Part shown: in pieces, positions 41,207 to 48,669 of the stretch
Position numbering within the stretch: the first letter of the stretch is position 1
Layout: each line of letters begins with the position of its first letter
Origin: a virus
Reading direction: 5' to 3' (one strand)
Length of the DNA: 64,000 nt
IMG/VR virus record: IMGVR_UViG_3300015189_000002
Location: 1 to 64,000 of that record
Notes under the pieces: generated by a model
Database searches by the model: none
Told to the model about the DNA's origin: nothing
The model's input: only the letters and a program-made list of their open reading frames with translations
Translations under genes and position numbers: made by a program

Positions 41207-41851
41207 ATGTCCACTTCCACCCTCCCCGTCGCGGCACCAGTCGCGCCTTACGACATGATGGCTGGCCTGCTCGCTGCTATGACCAGCGCCGAGGCGGCTG
41301 AGGTCACCAAGCCGCGCATTAGGAAGCCATCCAGAAAAGCCGGGAAAGTTGCGCGCAAGGTCACCGAGCCCCGCGTGCTCGTGTTTGAGCCAGTGTTGCT
41401 GTCCGAGGACCTGCCCGAGCTACTGTTAAACGTAGCTCGCCTCGACCGAGCGCCTCGACCTCGTGGGGTCCGGTCACACTCGCTGACCCGCGAGATCAGC
41501 CCGCTAACCCTGCCGGAGATCAAGGTCCAGTCGGAGGTCCGGTGCCACGAGGCGCACGAAGTCCGGCACGTCTGCCTGACCGTCCTGGACGAGGACGGCA
41601 CCTGCCCCGCCATCAAGCAGCACGATGCCTGCTGGAAGCACCTCCGGCCCACCTTGCGCCAGATGGAGTCGGTGGTCCGGGTTCCAGTCGTTCACTCCCC
41701 CATTCGGTTCAACGTGGAAAAGCCCGAAACTTTTGCCCCGACCGCTCGCCTGATGACCGGCCTAACGACGACCAGCAAGTTGGATGACGAGTATGACCCC
41801 TGCAAGTCGCACCGATTCGCCGGGCAGTTCTGGTGCGAGTTGTGCATCTGA
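41207..41851 (+). CDS. Basic protein with C-terminal cysteine/histidine cluster
   Basis: The 214-residue product is basic in the middle (KPRIRKPSRKAGKVARK) and has many H/C residues in the second half: VRCHEAHEVRHVCLTVL, CPAIKQHDACWKH, and CKSHRFAGQFWCELC at the end. A treble-clef or HNH-like zinc site is possible, but the full catalytic pattern is not seen. CTAGGAGG followed by CTCAAG before ATG 41207 matches the start-associated motif of this arm. I do not recognise the family. Confidence 0.7.
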   Translation: MSTSTLPVAAPVAPYDMMAGLLAAMTSAEAAEVTKPRIRKPSRKAGKVARKVTEPRVLVFEPVLLSEDLPELLLNVARLDRAPRPRGVRSHSLTREISPLTLPEIKVQSEVRCHEAHEVRHVCLTVLDEDGTCPAIKQHDACWKHLRPTLRQMESVVRVPVVHSPIRFNVEKPETFAPTARLMTGLTTTSKLDDEYDPCKSHRFAGQFWCELCI

Positions 41852-41965
41852 TCGCAGTGTGCATCTGATCGCATGAGGATGAGGCTGGGTAAGTGGGGAC
41901 CTTCCCCAGCCGCGTCTGCACGCTATCAGGTTTCATCCGAGTTACACCGATCCTAGGAGATCAAG

Positions 41966-42286
41966 ATGTTGAACAAGACCCAGCGCGATTCACTGGCAGC
42001 GTTTGTTGCAGATCGTGCGGAAAGTCGGAAAGAGTCGTTCCGGTACGGCAGCGGCGAAGTTCGCTTCCAGATGCTGGACGACGCCGAGCGTCAGATGCGG
42101 AACTACCTGCGGGCCGGGGACCTCGGCTCCAGTCAGATGGCCCGCATTGAGCTCGCCTTCATCGACTGGACAGTCGACTACCTGAAAGGCGTCACCTGCA
42201 TTCACCCTGACTGCTTCACACAGGGAGTCGGAGTCGACGTGTGGTGCCAGTCCTGCAAGACCCTCGTGTCATGGCGGGAACTGTAA
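41966..42286 (+). CDS. Small protein with C-terminal cysteine pairs
   Basis: The 106-residue product is mostly helical (KTQRDSLAAFVADRAESRKE, DDAERQMRNYLRAG) and ends with TCIHPDCFTQGVGVDVWCQSCKTLVSW, which has two C-x-n-C pairs that fit a zinc ribbon. CCTAGGAGATCAAG directly precedes ATG 41966. Its stop overlaps the next start (TAATG), giving a coupled pair. The function is unknown. Confidence 0.7.
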   Translation: MLNKTQRDSLAAFVADRAESRKESFRYGSGEVRFQMLDDAERQMRNYLRAGDLGSSQMARIELAFIDWTVDYLKGVTCIHPDCFTQGVGVDVWCQSCKTLVSWREL

Positions 42287-42447
42287 TGGCTCCCCGCGAC
42301 CACGACGAGTTCGACTGCGAGTGCCACGAGACGTGTGGCTGGTGTTGCGCCCCTTGGCCGATCGGCCAGTTATGGTCCATCACCGTAGCTGGCGAGCAGT
42401 CAGACGGTATCTGCCCACCGTGCCGGAAAGAGGCACGCAAGTCCTGA
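42286..42447 (+). CDS. Cysteine-rich micro-protein (53 aa)
   Basis: ATG 42286 overlaps the preceding stop. The 53-residue product has FDCECHETCGWCCAPW and ICPPCRKEA, with seven cysteines in total, enough for one or two zinc or metal sites. Other in-frame starts upstream (for example 42271) are less likely because of the overlap. Such small zinc proteins often modify host complexes in phage early regions. The function is unknown. Confidence 0.65.
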   Translation: MAPRDHDEFDCECHETCGWCCAPWPIGQLWSITVAGEQSDGICPPCRKEARKS

Positions 42448-42459
42448 TCGGTTGACGGT

Positions 42460-42510
42460 CCTAACCAGTCCACAGTCCAGACTGGTTAGGTCCACCGGCG
42501 ATCAGACCGG
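42460..42510 (+). terminator. Terminator plus conserved tail
   Basis: CCTAACCAGT and ACTGGTTAGG form a perfect 10-bp stem (42460-42469 with 42481-42490), followed by CCACCGGCGATCAGACCGG (42492-42510). That tail recurs in the gaps at 45252 and 45934. It precedes the start motif CCTAGGAGATCAAG at 42529. Confidence 0.8.
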
Positions 42511-42542
42511 AAATCAGATGTAAACGATCCTAGGAGATCAAG

Positions 42543-42830
42543 ATGTCTGTTCAACTGCGCGTCACCCGCAACATGGCGAACAAGACCCTGGCTGCCATCC
42601 AGACCGCATTCAAGCCCTTCATCCAGGAGGGGTACGGCCCGAAGCTCATGGAGGACTGGGACGGTCACGACTTCTGCATCCTCTGGGAGGAGGGTTCCCC
42701 GTTCGAGTGGGTCCACATGATGTACGGTGGCCAGGACGAGTGGGGCAACAAGGTCCCACCGGCGAACATCCCAGCTACTGTCTGGACCGAGCCGGTCAAC
42801 AGCTGTGTGTTGGCTCTCTACCGCAACTGA
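42543..42830 (+). CDS. Small protein, conserved-start cassette
   Basis: A 95-residue protein with no cysteine cluster: it contains TLAAIQTAFKPFIQEGYG, DWDGHDFCILWEEGS and AWTEPV-like aromatic segments. It is preceded by CCTAGGAGATCAAG and followed by a short 13-base gap and the next gene, whose GTG start also follows CTAGGAGATCAA. Gene order and shared starts suggest regulated co-expression. The function is unknown. Confidence 0.65.
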   Translation: MSVQLRVTRNMANKTLAAIQTAFKPFIQEGYGPKLMEDWDGHDFCILWEEGSPFEWVHMMYGGQDEWGNKVPPANIPATVWTEPVNSCVLALYRN

Positions 42831-42843
42831 CTAGGAGATCAAA

Positions 42844-43122
42844 GTGTGCAACTCAGATCCGTCCATCCCCTGCTCGCAGGCTCATCACGTTCCGGTCATG
42901 CTGGAAGTGTGGTCAAACCGGCTCACCGAGGACGGTGGCAAGCCGTGGGGCCTCGGCAACGACCTGTTGATCGCAACGCGCACCGACCTCGACAGCGCGC
43001 TCGCCACGGTCGAGGAGACGTATGTCGAGGGTGGAGTCACCGCCATTGTCCGCGACTGGTTCACCGGCGAGGAGACATGGCTGACCGGCGCACACAAGCG
43101 CCGCCAGTCACGCAAGTCTTGA
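42844..43122 (+). CDS. Small acidic protein, GTG start
   Basis: The 92-residue product starts MCNSDPSIPCSQAHHVPVM and includes WSNRLTEDGGKPWGLGNDLL and DSALATVEETYVEGGVTAIV. The GTG at 42844 is placed by the CTAGGAGATCAA motif. It has two cysteines and two histidines near the start. A strong hairpin follows the stop. The function is unknown. Confidence 0.65.
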   Translation: MCNSDPSIPCSQAHHVPVMLEVWSNRLTEDGGKPWGLGNDLLIATRTDLDSALATVEETYVEGGVTAIVRDWFTGEETWLTGAHKRRQSRKS

Positions 43123-43140
43123 CCTGATCGGATGAGTGGG

Positions 43141-43172
43141 TGGCTAGTCAGTAATCCAACACTGACTAGCCA
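43141..43172 (+). terminator. Terminator, 12-bp stem
   Basis: TGGCTAGTCAGT and ACTGACTAGCCA pair perfectly over 12 bases with the 8-base loop AATCCAAC. A variant of the conserved tail (CATCCGGCAATCAGTTCC) follows, then the start motif of the next gene at 43209. Confidence 0.8.
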
Positions 43173-43224
43173 GCCATCCGGCAATCAGTTCCAATCCAGT
43201 GTTACCGATCCTAGGAGATCTGCT

Positions 43225-43518
43225 ATGCCTCTTCACCACATTGTCACTTGGACCGACGATGACATCAGAAAGACTCACGTCCGCGTCTTCCATAACGAGG
43301 TCGTGGCCGAGAACTACTACAGGGCTCAGATCAGGGATGACGAGCAGGCGACACTCGTTAGCGTCGAGGTCGACTGCTTGGACGCGACCGAGTCGCTCGT
43401 CGGCATCTTCGAGAAGTCGTGGACTGTCTACGGCATCCCGGTCGAGAGCTGCGCCTATGAGGAGTTGGACGGCGGCGACCGTCTTCACCCCAACTGGTTC
43501 GCGCCGATCCGACACTGA
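43225..43518 (+). CDS. Small acidic protein
   Basis: ATG 43225, just after CCTAGGAGATCTGCT, encodes 97 residues with a beta-alpha pattern: HHIVTWTDDDIRKTHVRVF, ATLVSVEVDCLDATESLVG, and SWTVYGIPVESCAYEELDG. It is acidic (about one residue in five) and has three cysteines. Upstream GTG codons are out of the conserved-start pattern. The function is unknown. Confidence 0.65.
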   Translation: MPLHHIVTWTDDDIRKTHVRVFHNEVVAENYYRAQIRDDEQATLVSVEVDCLDATESLVGIFEKSWTVYGIPVESCAYEELDGGDRLHPNWFAPIRH

Positions 43519-43562
43519 ACTTTCGACTTTTCCCCCACGTAGCGCCACGATCTAAGTCGTGC

Positions 43563-43600
43563 TATAGTGGGACTTCGGCCACACCGCTGGCCGAAACCAG
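43563..43600 (+). promoter_or_regulatory. Promoter/leader element with hairpin
   Basis: TATAGTGGG at 43563 is followed by a leader with TTCGGCC and GGCCGAA pairing (43574-43580 with 43589-43595). A near-identical TATAGTGGG element with a shared TCG-CCAC segment occurs at 49357 upstream of paralog B. A CACGA-TCTAAG-TCGTG dyad lies upstream. A -35 hexamer is not clear, so an activator may be needed. Confidence 0.5.
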
Positions 43601-43647
43601 TTGCCACCTTGTTATCCGCATCTCAACCGAGTAGAAAGAAGTCCATC

Positions 43648-44325
43648 ATGCTGAACTGCGTTCAGTGCAACAAGTCGTTCGACGCCCAGTACGCCCTCGA
43701 CAATCACGTCGCGCAGACTCACACCACCGTTAAGTCCGCCGACGGTCACAACCTGCATAACGGCTTGGCTGTGTGGGACTACGACCTGAAGCTCGGCACT
43801 GTCAACCTGAACAACGCGCACTTCGACGGAACCAGTCACGACCCCGAGCGCGTCTGGTTCGACGTTGAGCACCCGAAGATGCCGGGTGATCTCAGCAGCC
43901 ACCCTCACTCGAGCCTGATGAACGGCGAGCGGGTCGTCCTTCGTCACCCGACCACCCGCCAGTTGGCAGACGAGGCACTGAACGAGTTGAAGGCCAAGAT
44001 GGACACCCGGCCCAATCAGCGCGACGAGCCCTACGCCTGCCCCGACTGCGGCGAGATGGTTTCTGAACGCATCGTCGAGATCGACATGGACCACTTCTGC
44101 GGCTGTATCGCCGAGATCTTCAGTGGTAGCCGAGAGGAGCAGGCCAGCTTCTGTGAGGCACCTGTCGTGCCCGGCACGAAGTATTGCGAGAACCACGTCG
44201 AGCCGGTCGAGGACGAGTTCGAGGAGCCGGCTGACGAGGATGAGGTGTCCGAGGTTCCCAAGTCGACCAAGCAGACCTTCACCAAGGTCGGTGCCGAGAA
44301 CGCACTCAAAGGCCTGTTCAGCTGA
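43648..44325 (+). CDS. Multi-zinc-finger protein
   Basis: The 225-residue protein has a C2H2 finger at the start (LNCVQCNKSFDAQYALDNHVAQTH, first residues 1-25), a central CPDCGEMV pair with HFCGC (about residues 130-155), and a third cysteine-histidine set CEAPVVPGTKYCENH. It has a glutamate/aspartate-rich tail. This architecture suggests nucleic acid or protein binding, possibly redirecting host regulation. The C2H2 finger is clear; its target is unknown. It overlaps the next gene (TGATG). Confidence 0.75.
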   Translation: MLNCVQCNKSFDAQYALDNHVAQTHTTVKSADGHNLHNGLAVWDYDLKLGTVNLNNAHFDGTSHDPERVWFDVEHPKMPGDLSSHPHSSLMNGERVVLRHPTTRQLADEALNELKAKMDTRPNQRDEPYACPDCGEMVSERIVEIDMDHFCGCIAEIFSGSREEQASFCEAPVVPGTKYCENHVEPVEDEFEEPADEDEVSEVPKSTKQTFTKVGAENALKGLFS

Positions 44326-44474
44326 TGTGGGTTCAGGTATGGGTCAACGGATCGACGCGAGGCACTCGTAAGGTGTCGGGCATCGACTTCATCAGGCGGA
44401 TCAACAACTACGCCATCAAGCACAAACTGGACATAGTCGTGACCGACTCACACACCGGCCAGATCATCTACTGA
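44325..44474 (+). CDS. Micro-protein (49 aa)
   Basis: ATG 44325 overlaps the stop of the zinc-finger gene (TGATG) and the 49-residue frame ends at TGA 44472-44474. It reads VWVNGSTRGTRKVSGIDFI and ends VVTDSHTGQIIY, with a beta-strand, helix, beta-strand pattern. The overlap, the gap behind and the next terminator argue that it is translated. The function is unknown. Confidence 0.6.
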   Translation: MWVQVWVNGSTRGTRKVSGIDFIRRINNYAIKHKLDIVVTDSHTGQIIY

Positions 44475-44487
44475 TCGCGAGATGGTG

Positions 44488-44518
44488 CCCACCAGTCAGT
44501 CCAGCACTGACTGGTGGG
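44488..44518 (+). terminator. Terminator, 13-bp stem
   Basis: CCCACCAGTCAGT and ACTGACTGGTGGG pair perfectly over 13 bases with a five-base CCAGC loop. The tail GCCACCGGCAATCAGTT follows, then the start motif CCTAGGAGATCAAG just before ATG 44570. Confidence 0.82.
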
Positions 44519-44569
44519 TAGCCACCGGCAATCAGTTCTAACCAGTGTTACCGATCCTAGGAGATCAAG

Positions 44570-45112
44570 ATGACAAGCAAGATGGAACGTGTGCTCGACA
44601 GCCTCAACTGCTTCCAGATTCACTCGGTTGAGGTCTACCTGCACGGCGGTACGCTGGTTGGTGGAACTGCCATCAATCCTGCCAACCAGCGACACTACTC
44701 ACACACCTGGGTCAGGCGGTTCGGCAAGGTAATCGACCTCATGGGGTGGACTGGCCACGAGCCGGGGGACGACATCTTCGGGCCGATGTATCAGCGCGAC
44801 ATTGCCATTGAGGTCATCGAGTGGCTCGAGTCCGAGAACCTGCTGAACGGCTGGCCCGAGCCTGTTCCTGCCCTCTGCGAGGGTGTCGACTACGACGAGG
44901 GTCCGCACTCAGGCTGTTCCGAGTTCGCACCGGCAGTCGAGATTCGCTGCCACGACAAGGCGACCTTCGTCACCACGTTCCACGAGGTCGACTGGAGTCC
45001 CGACAGCGAAACGACCGAGAATACCTGCGACGCGCACCACGACTTGCTGATCGAGTGGCTCAACGACGTGGGCCTCAAAGGGGTCGATGAGGTCATTCCC
45101 GCCACAGACTGA
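44570..45112 (+). CDS. Acidic protein of unknown function
   Basis: The 180-residue product begins TSKMERVLDSLNCFQIHSVE, with hydrophobic and acidic sections: WTGHEPGDDIFGPMYQRDIA and CEGVDYDEGPHSGCSEF. Several cysteines and histidines occur in the second half (ENTCDAHHDLLIEW) but no recognised motif. CCTAGGAGATCAAG precedes its ATG. It resembles other small host-interaction proteins of the arm only in general character. The function is unknown. Confidence 0.68.
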   Translation: MTSKMERVLDSLNCFQIHSVEVYLHGGTLVGGTAINPANQRHYSHTWVRRFGKVIDLMGWTGHEPGDDIFGPMYQRDIAIEVIEWLESENLLNGWPEPVPALCEGVDYDEGPHSGCSEFAPAVEIRCHDKATFVTTFHEVDWSPDSETTENTCDAHHDLLIEWLNDVGLKGVDEVIPATD

Positions 45113-45138
45113 TTCATCAGTCGCACCGATAGAGATTT

Positions 45139-45248
45139 GGCCGGTCATAGGCTATCGTTAGGTTGGCACCTGTGATAGTCTATGACTCGGCCTGATCCCC
45201 GCTACGCCCCCTCAGTTAGTCCGGCGATTAAGTTGCTAACTGAAGGGG
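45139..45248 (+). terminator. Double-hairpin intergenic element
   Basis: The first arm pair is GGCCGGTCATAGGCTATC (45139-45156) with GATAGTCTATGACTCGGCC (45174-45192), nearly perfect. The second pair is CCCCTCAGTTAG with CTAACTGAAGGGG (45208-45248). The tail CTACCGGCGATCAGACCGG then follows. TAGGCTATCG inside the first hairpin is repeated at 59208, where it is the -10 of a promoter. Confidence 0.75.
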
Positions 45249-45307
45249 TCTACCGGCGATCAGACCGGAAACAGAACACCTGACCCGACAGTCACTAGGA
45301 GAATGAT

Positions 45308-45490
45308 ATGTCTGAACGCGCACTGAATCTCGTTCCACCAGTTGCGATCAAGTTTGACACTCGCGCCGCCCATCTGAAGGCCCTTGCGAGGGCCAAGGTG
45401 TTCGCTCGCCGTCGCATGTTCGTGCTGACCATCTTCGCGGGGATCGTGGCAGGCTTCATCTTGCCCCTGCATCCGTTCATCAACATCTGA
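45308..45490 (+). CDS. Small membrane protein
   Basis: A 60-residue protein with a basic front (KALARAKVFARRRM) followed by one hydrophobic segment FVLTIFAGIVAGFILPLH near the C-terminus. Positive residues before the helix predict an N-in topology. The start follows CACTAGGAGAATGAT. Its TGA overlaps the next ATG. It may recruit phage or host factors to the membrane. The function is unknown. Confidence 0.7.
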   Translation: MSERALNLVPPVAIKFDTRAAHLKALARAKVFARRRMFVLTIFAGIVAGFILPLHPFINI

Positions 45491-45891
45491 TGGGCACCGA
45501 CGGACCTGCGGCTCGCCGCGCACAGGAGCGGTTCGGTCAGATACAGGCGACACTGATCGAAGTGTCCCATATTCTGGCAGCGCAGTCAGCACTGTCCCCA
45601 CAGGAAGCCTTCATTCAGGTTACCAAGGGGCGTGACTGGTCAGACGAAGAGTTCAGGGCCGTCTCGATGACGGACTGGACGCCTGAACTGACGAAGGCTC
45701 GCAACGACATGGTCATGTGCCAGCGTTGTCGCGAGGTGTTCGCCAACGAATACGACTGTCTCTGGCACAAGTGCCAGATCGCCGAAGAACAGCGACAGGA
45801 CGCCGAACGTCAAGAGCGTGTCTTGCGACAGGTCGAGCGTCGTCAGAGCAACTTCGATGACTATGGCGGCATTGACGAAGACGACCACTGA
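45490..45891 (+). CDS. Helical protein with C2H2-like cysteine/histidine site
   Basis: The 133-residue product overlaps the membrane protein gene. It has a long helix in the N-terminal half, a CQRCREVFANEYDCLWHKC site near residues 78-96 (C-x-x-C plus later C, H and C), and a charged EEQRQDAERQERVLRQVERR helix near the end. The cysteine-histidine site probably binds zinc; the charged helix could dimerise. The function is unknown. Confidence 0.7.
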   Translation: MGTDGPAARRAQERFGQIQATLIEVSHILAAQSALSPQEAFIQVTKGRDWSDEEFRAVSMTDWTPELTKARNDMVMCQRCREVFANEYDCLWHKCQIAEEQRQDAERQERVLRQVERRQSNFDDYGGIDEDDH

Positions 45892-45904
45892 TCGTGTGAT
45901 GGTG

Positions 45905-45931
45905 CTAGCCAGTTGAATACTGACTGGCTAG
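45905..45931 (+). terminator. Terminator with conserved tail
   Basis: CTAGCCAGT and ACTGGCTAG pair perfectly over 9 bases around TGAATACTG. The conserved CCACCGGCGATCAGACCGG tail follows at 45934, then CTAGGAAGG before ATG 45982. Confidence 0.75.
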
Positions 45932-45981
45932 TGCCACCGGCGATCAGACCGGACACAACTCCTATCTAGGAAGGTTTCACT

Positions 45982-46245
45982 ATGGCTGACCAGATCAACA
46001 CCCAGACCGTCACCGTGCAGGTTATGCCTGCTGTGCCAGTCGTCAGGCCTCGAGTTCATCACGGCTTCTGGTACTGGACCTTGTTTGGCTGGTGGTGGAC
46101 ACTGCTGAAGATCGTGTGGTGGCTGCTCATGCTCGCCTTTCGGGTCACCCTGTGGCTGGTCTTTTTCCCGGCTGGCATGTGGGCGTCTTATGTTCACTTC
46201 CAGAACCAGCGCGACAAGCGCGCTCGTCGTCAGGCAGGTCTGTGA
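45982..46245 (+). CDS. Membrane protein rich in tryptophan
   Basis: An 87-residue protein with a soluble front (QTVTVQVMPAVPVVRPRV), then a long hydrophobic tract rich in tryptophan (HGFWYWTLFGWWWTLL) and a second one (VTLWLVFFPAGMWASYV), ending in a basic RRQAGL tail. Two membrane segments are likely. The gene start follows CTAGGAAGG. The stop overlaps the next start by one frame (GTGA). The function is unknown; membrane localisation is well supported. Confidence 0.75.
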   Translation: MADQINTQTVTVQVMPAVPVVRPRVHHGFWYWTLFGWWWTLLKIVWWLLMLAFRVTLWLVFFPAGMWASYVHFQNQRDKRARRQAGL

Positions 46246-46676
46246 CTGATCCGACGATTCGCCTGCTTGCCGAGTTCAAGCGTCTGACTGGCATGGTCTA
46301 TCAGATGCGTGAGTTCGAGTCCATCCAAAAGGTTAGCGTCGAAGGCAACACTGCTAACCTCCTACTGACCACATACTCGCTCGAGACGGCCGCATCCAGA
46401 ACGATTAAGAAGCGTCGTGGATTGCGGCTGATCACTTGGCAGCGTAACACCGCTCATGGTAACTGGTACGAGACTGGTCGTCTGACGATGTGGGACGAGG
46501 ATTTCGCCGCTGAGACGATCCTGAAGTTCGGGGCTGTCAAGACGGCGACTGAGATCATCGACAAGCGCGAGTTCGAGAAGCAGTGCTACCGTCCCGGCAC
46601 CTCTAAACAACCGCTTGACAACTACGAGCGCACGCTCGAGAGTTACACGACAGCTGACATGGAAAGGTACTGGTAA
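46242..46676 (+). CDS. Small protein, GTG start
   Basis: GTG 46242 overlaps the preceding stop (GTGA). The 144-residue product is mixed alpha/beta with LLAEFKRLTGMVYQMREFES and RRGLRLITWQRNTAHGNWYE. No cysteine cluster or membrane segment is present; residues TRAASR/KK-rich stretches give it a basic middle. It overlaps the next gene by one base (TAATG). The function is unknown. Confidence 0.65.
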   Translation: MTDPTIRLLAEFKRLTGMVYQMREFESIQKVSVEGNTANLLLTTYSLETAASRTIKKRRGLRLITWQRNTAHGNWYETGRLTMWDEDFAAETILKFGAVKTATEIIDKREFEKQCYRPGTSKQPLDNYERTLESYTTADMERYW

Positions 46677-46993
46677 TGCCAATCAACCGCGCAGAAGAAC
46701 TGGCGCTCAATCTGATTCGGGAGCACTCGCCCATTGTTCATCACGAAGAGGATGACGAGACTGTCGCCCTCAATGAGTTCGAAGAGCTGATGAGCTCATA
46801 CGAGATGGCGGCTGACCTGCTCATCGAGATGGCCGGGTTCGACGGCGACGACAGCGACAGTCTTGGTGTTGCGATGGGCGAGACTGTCAAGGATCTGATG
46901 GTCGTCCTATTCATGCGCTGCCCGCAACTTGCCGAGCGGATCAGTGGCACGGCAGATGACGATGTCGTGATCGAGGCTCTCACTCACTACTGA
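46676..46993 (+). CDS. Acidic helical protein
   Basis: The 105-residue product is helical and acidic (INRAEELALNLIREHSPIVH, EFEELMSSYEMAADLLIEMAG, SDSLGVAMGETVKDLMVVLF). No cysteine cluster except one near the end (RCPQLAERIS). It is the last gene before an inverted-repeat terminator. The function is unknown. Confidence 0.65.
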   Translation: MPINRAEELALNLIREHSPIVHHEEDDETVALNEFEELMSSYEMAADLLIEMAGFDGDDSDSLGVAMGETVKDLMVVLFMRCPQLAERISGTADDDVVIEALTHY

Positions 46994-47004
46994 CCGAACA
47001 ACGG

Positions 47005-47038
47005 CAGCGCCTGATGTGTCCTAGCACAACAGGCGCTG
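47005..47038 (+). terminator. Terminator, 9-bp stem with T-rich tail
   Basis: CAGCGCCTG and CAGGCGCTG pair perfectly over 9 bases. GGTTTTAT follows within seven bases, which gives a partial U-run. It separates the GTG-start pair from the 47080 gene. Confidence 0.65.
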
Positions 47039-47079
47039 TCGTGGTTTTATCAGTCACACTCCACACAGGAAGGTTCCAC

Positions 47080-47361
47080 ATGAAAGATCTCGTCGTCAAG
47101 GGTCGCACTTTGAAGGAGGGTGACATCATCCTCGAGTCGTTCAAGCAGTCGCCACCGATCTCGTCACACATCGCACTCGGGCGCAAGTTCGTCTCGTTCG
47201 TCGCTGGTGACACAGACTATCGTGTCCCCCTCGACCATGAGCTCTGGGTGCGTCGCAAGAATCCCGGCGTCTGTGGCGTCTGTGGTCAGACATTCGAGGA
47301 TCGCAACCAAGAGGACGTCTGCCCCAAGTGTTGGGTCGAACTCGAAGACGCGCCTGAATGA
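47080..47361 (+). CDS. Zinc-ribbon protein
   Basis: ATG 47080 after AGGAAGG encodes 93 residues with a beta-barrel-like front half and a zinc ribbon at the end: CGVCGQTFEDRNQEDVCPKCW, with two C-x-x-C pairs. Such ribbons bind RNA, DNA or RNA polymerase. It overlaps a 36-residue zinc peptide. The function is unknown. Confidence 0.7.
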   Translation: MKDLVVKGRTLKEGDIILESFKQSPPISSHIALGRKFVSFVAGDTDYRVPLDHELWVRRKNPGVCGVCGQTFEDRNQEDVCPKCWVELEDAPE

Positions 47362-47468
47362 ACGCCGGTATCTGCTTCAGGTGCAACTGCCCAGCAACAC
47401 GTCGCACTGTTCACAACATCTGCCTGTCCTGTATCAACGAAGAAAGAATGAGGTCCAATCATGCGTAA
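47358..47468 (+). CDS. Zinc micro-protein (36 aa)
   Basis: ATG 47358 overlaps the stop of the previous gene (ATGA) and the frame ends at TAA 47466, overlapping the next gene by eight bases. The 36-residue product reads GICFRCNCPATRRTVHNICLSC, with two cysteine pairs that can hold one zinc. The overlap at both ends argues for real, coupled expression. The function is unknown. Confidence 0.6.
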   Translation: MNAGICFRCNCPATRRTVHNICLSCINEERMRSNHA

Positions 47469-48078
47469 AAAGATTGCCATCAGCGAGTTGAGGCGAGACA
47501 TGATTCTCGTGCTCGCCAATGACAAGACTTCCAAGGTTCTGAACATCTATGTCCACGGCGGCGACCGCGTACAGATTCAGACCGAAGAGTCGTCGTCGAC
47601 CACCACTGAGCCTGAGGTCTGGATCGAGGTGCCTGACGCGCCTGTTCCCGACGAAAACACGGTCAACAGGTATCGCCAGTCGGATCATCAACTTCGAGTC
47701 GAGATGGTGCAGGAGTTGAAGATCAACCTGCGTCAGACGATGAAGGACAGTGATATCAATGGAGCCTATCAGGTCATGGTGACGATGGATGCCTGCCTTG
47801 CCATCGAAGATGTCGATGGCGTTGTCGAAGAGATCAAGGTCTACGAGAGGACTGACTACATCATTCGGGCGGGTGACGAGTCAATGGTCATCTCAGTGCC
47901 CGAGGGAGATCACACGATGATTCAGATCTTCGACAGCAGCATGAAGGCACTCGTCGGCATTGACCTCATCGACACCGAGGATCAGCCCGACACTCTCGAG
48001 ATGGGCTACTGGCCTGACGGCGAAGAGTGGAAGGTCGTTCTGTCGGTCGTTCCTGCTGACCTGCCCGACGCACCCTGA
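47461..48078 (+). CDS. Acidic beta-rich protein of unknown function
   Basis: The 205-residue product is acidic and beta-rich in the middle: VLNIYVHGGDRVQIQTEESS, EVWIEVPDAPVPDENTVN, and TMIQIFDSSMKALVGIDLID. It has one cysteine (DACLAIED). Repeating VxVxxD strands suggest a beta-sandwich. It overlaps the next gene by one base. The function is unknown. Confidence 0.68.
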   Translation: MRKKIAISELRRDMILVLANDKTSKVLNIYVHGGDRVQIQTEESSSTTTEPEVWIEVPDAPVPDENTVNRYRQSDHQLRVEMVQELKINLRQTMKDSDINGAYQVMVTMDACLAIEDVDGVVEEIKVYERTDYIIRAGDESMVISVPEGDHTMIQIFDSSMKALVGIDLIDTEDQPDTLEMGYWPDGEEWKVVLSVVPADLPDAP

Positions 48079-48278
48079 TGGCTACGGTAGTGTTCTGCTT
48101 TGTCAGTGATGATCTGGATATCTACATCAGTCCAGAAGATCTACGCAAGGCAGCCGACACCCTTGAGAAGGGCGAGATGTTCCGCGCCGATGCAGATGAT
48201 GTCGAGGGCAGCTGTGCAGCCACGATCTCGTTCACCAACCGATCTCAGTGGAACGATGAAGAGGAGAATGAAGAGTAA
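48078..48278 (+). CDS. Small acidic protein
   Basis: A 66-residue, very acidic protein (SDDLDIYISPEDLRKAADTL, DADDVEGSCAATISF), ending in EEENEE. Its ATG overlaps the previous stop (TGATG). Acid clusters suggest nucleic acid mimicry or protein inhibition as a possibility only. The function is unknown. Confidence 0.65.
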   Translation: MATVVFCFVSDDLDIYISPEDLRKAADTLEKGEMFRADADDVEGSCAATISFTNRSQWNDEEENEE

Positions 48279-48289
48279 CAAGCAGTAAG

Positions 48290-48322
48290 GGCTCCCCGCC
48301 GACTGTGAATCGACGGGGAGCC
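48290..48322 (+). terminator. Terminator, 9-bp GC-rich stem
   Basis: GGCTCCCCG and CGGGGAGCC pair perfectly, with inner CGA and TCG adding bases around one mismatch. It is followed by TGTCAAACC, without a U-run. It separates the acidic-protein genes from the membrane/SLT pair. Confidence 0.75.
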
Positions 48323-48360
48323 TGTCAAACCTTCAGTCCATTACAGCGAAAGGTTTAACA

Positions 48361-48669
48361 ATGGCGATCATATCATCACCTGTCAACCGTTTCAATGGGT
48401 CGGTCAGTTCTCCGTCTGATTCCAAGAAAAGTCACCTCGGCCTTAAGCTGAAGGTCGGAAGCTACTTCGTCACCCTGTTGTTCGGAGTTGGCATCTCAAA
48501 CGTGACTCTGGCGAACCACCCCGAGTGGCAGCCTTGCTGTGCCACTGCAACCAAGGCTGAGATTGCCAAGAACCTCAGTGACGCAGCAGTCGCCACCAAG
48601 CTCGAAGGTGCAGCAGCGGCAGCCCGCCTCATTGAGCTGAAGACCGAAGCAGCGAAGGTCAACAAGTGA
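48361..48669 (+). CDS. Small membrane protein beside a transglycosylase
   Basis: A 102-residue product with one hydrophobic segment (KVGSYFVTLLFGVGISNVTLA, near residues 31-51), a CC pair just after it, and a helical alanine-rich C-terminus. Its stop overlaps the next GTG start. Being next to a transglycosylase gene, it may help position it or protect the host envelope. The function is unknown. Confidence 0.65.
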   Translation: MAIISSPVNRFNGSVSSPSDSKKSHLGLKLKVGSYFVTLLFGVGISNVTLANHPEWQPCCATATKAEIAKNLSDAAVATKLEGAAAAARLIELKTEAAKVNK

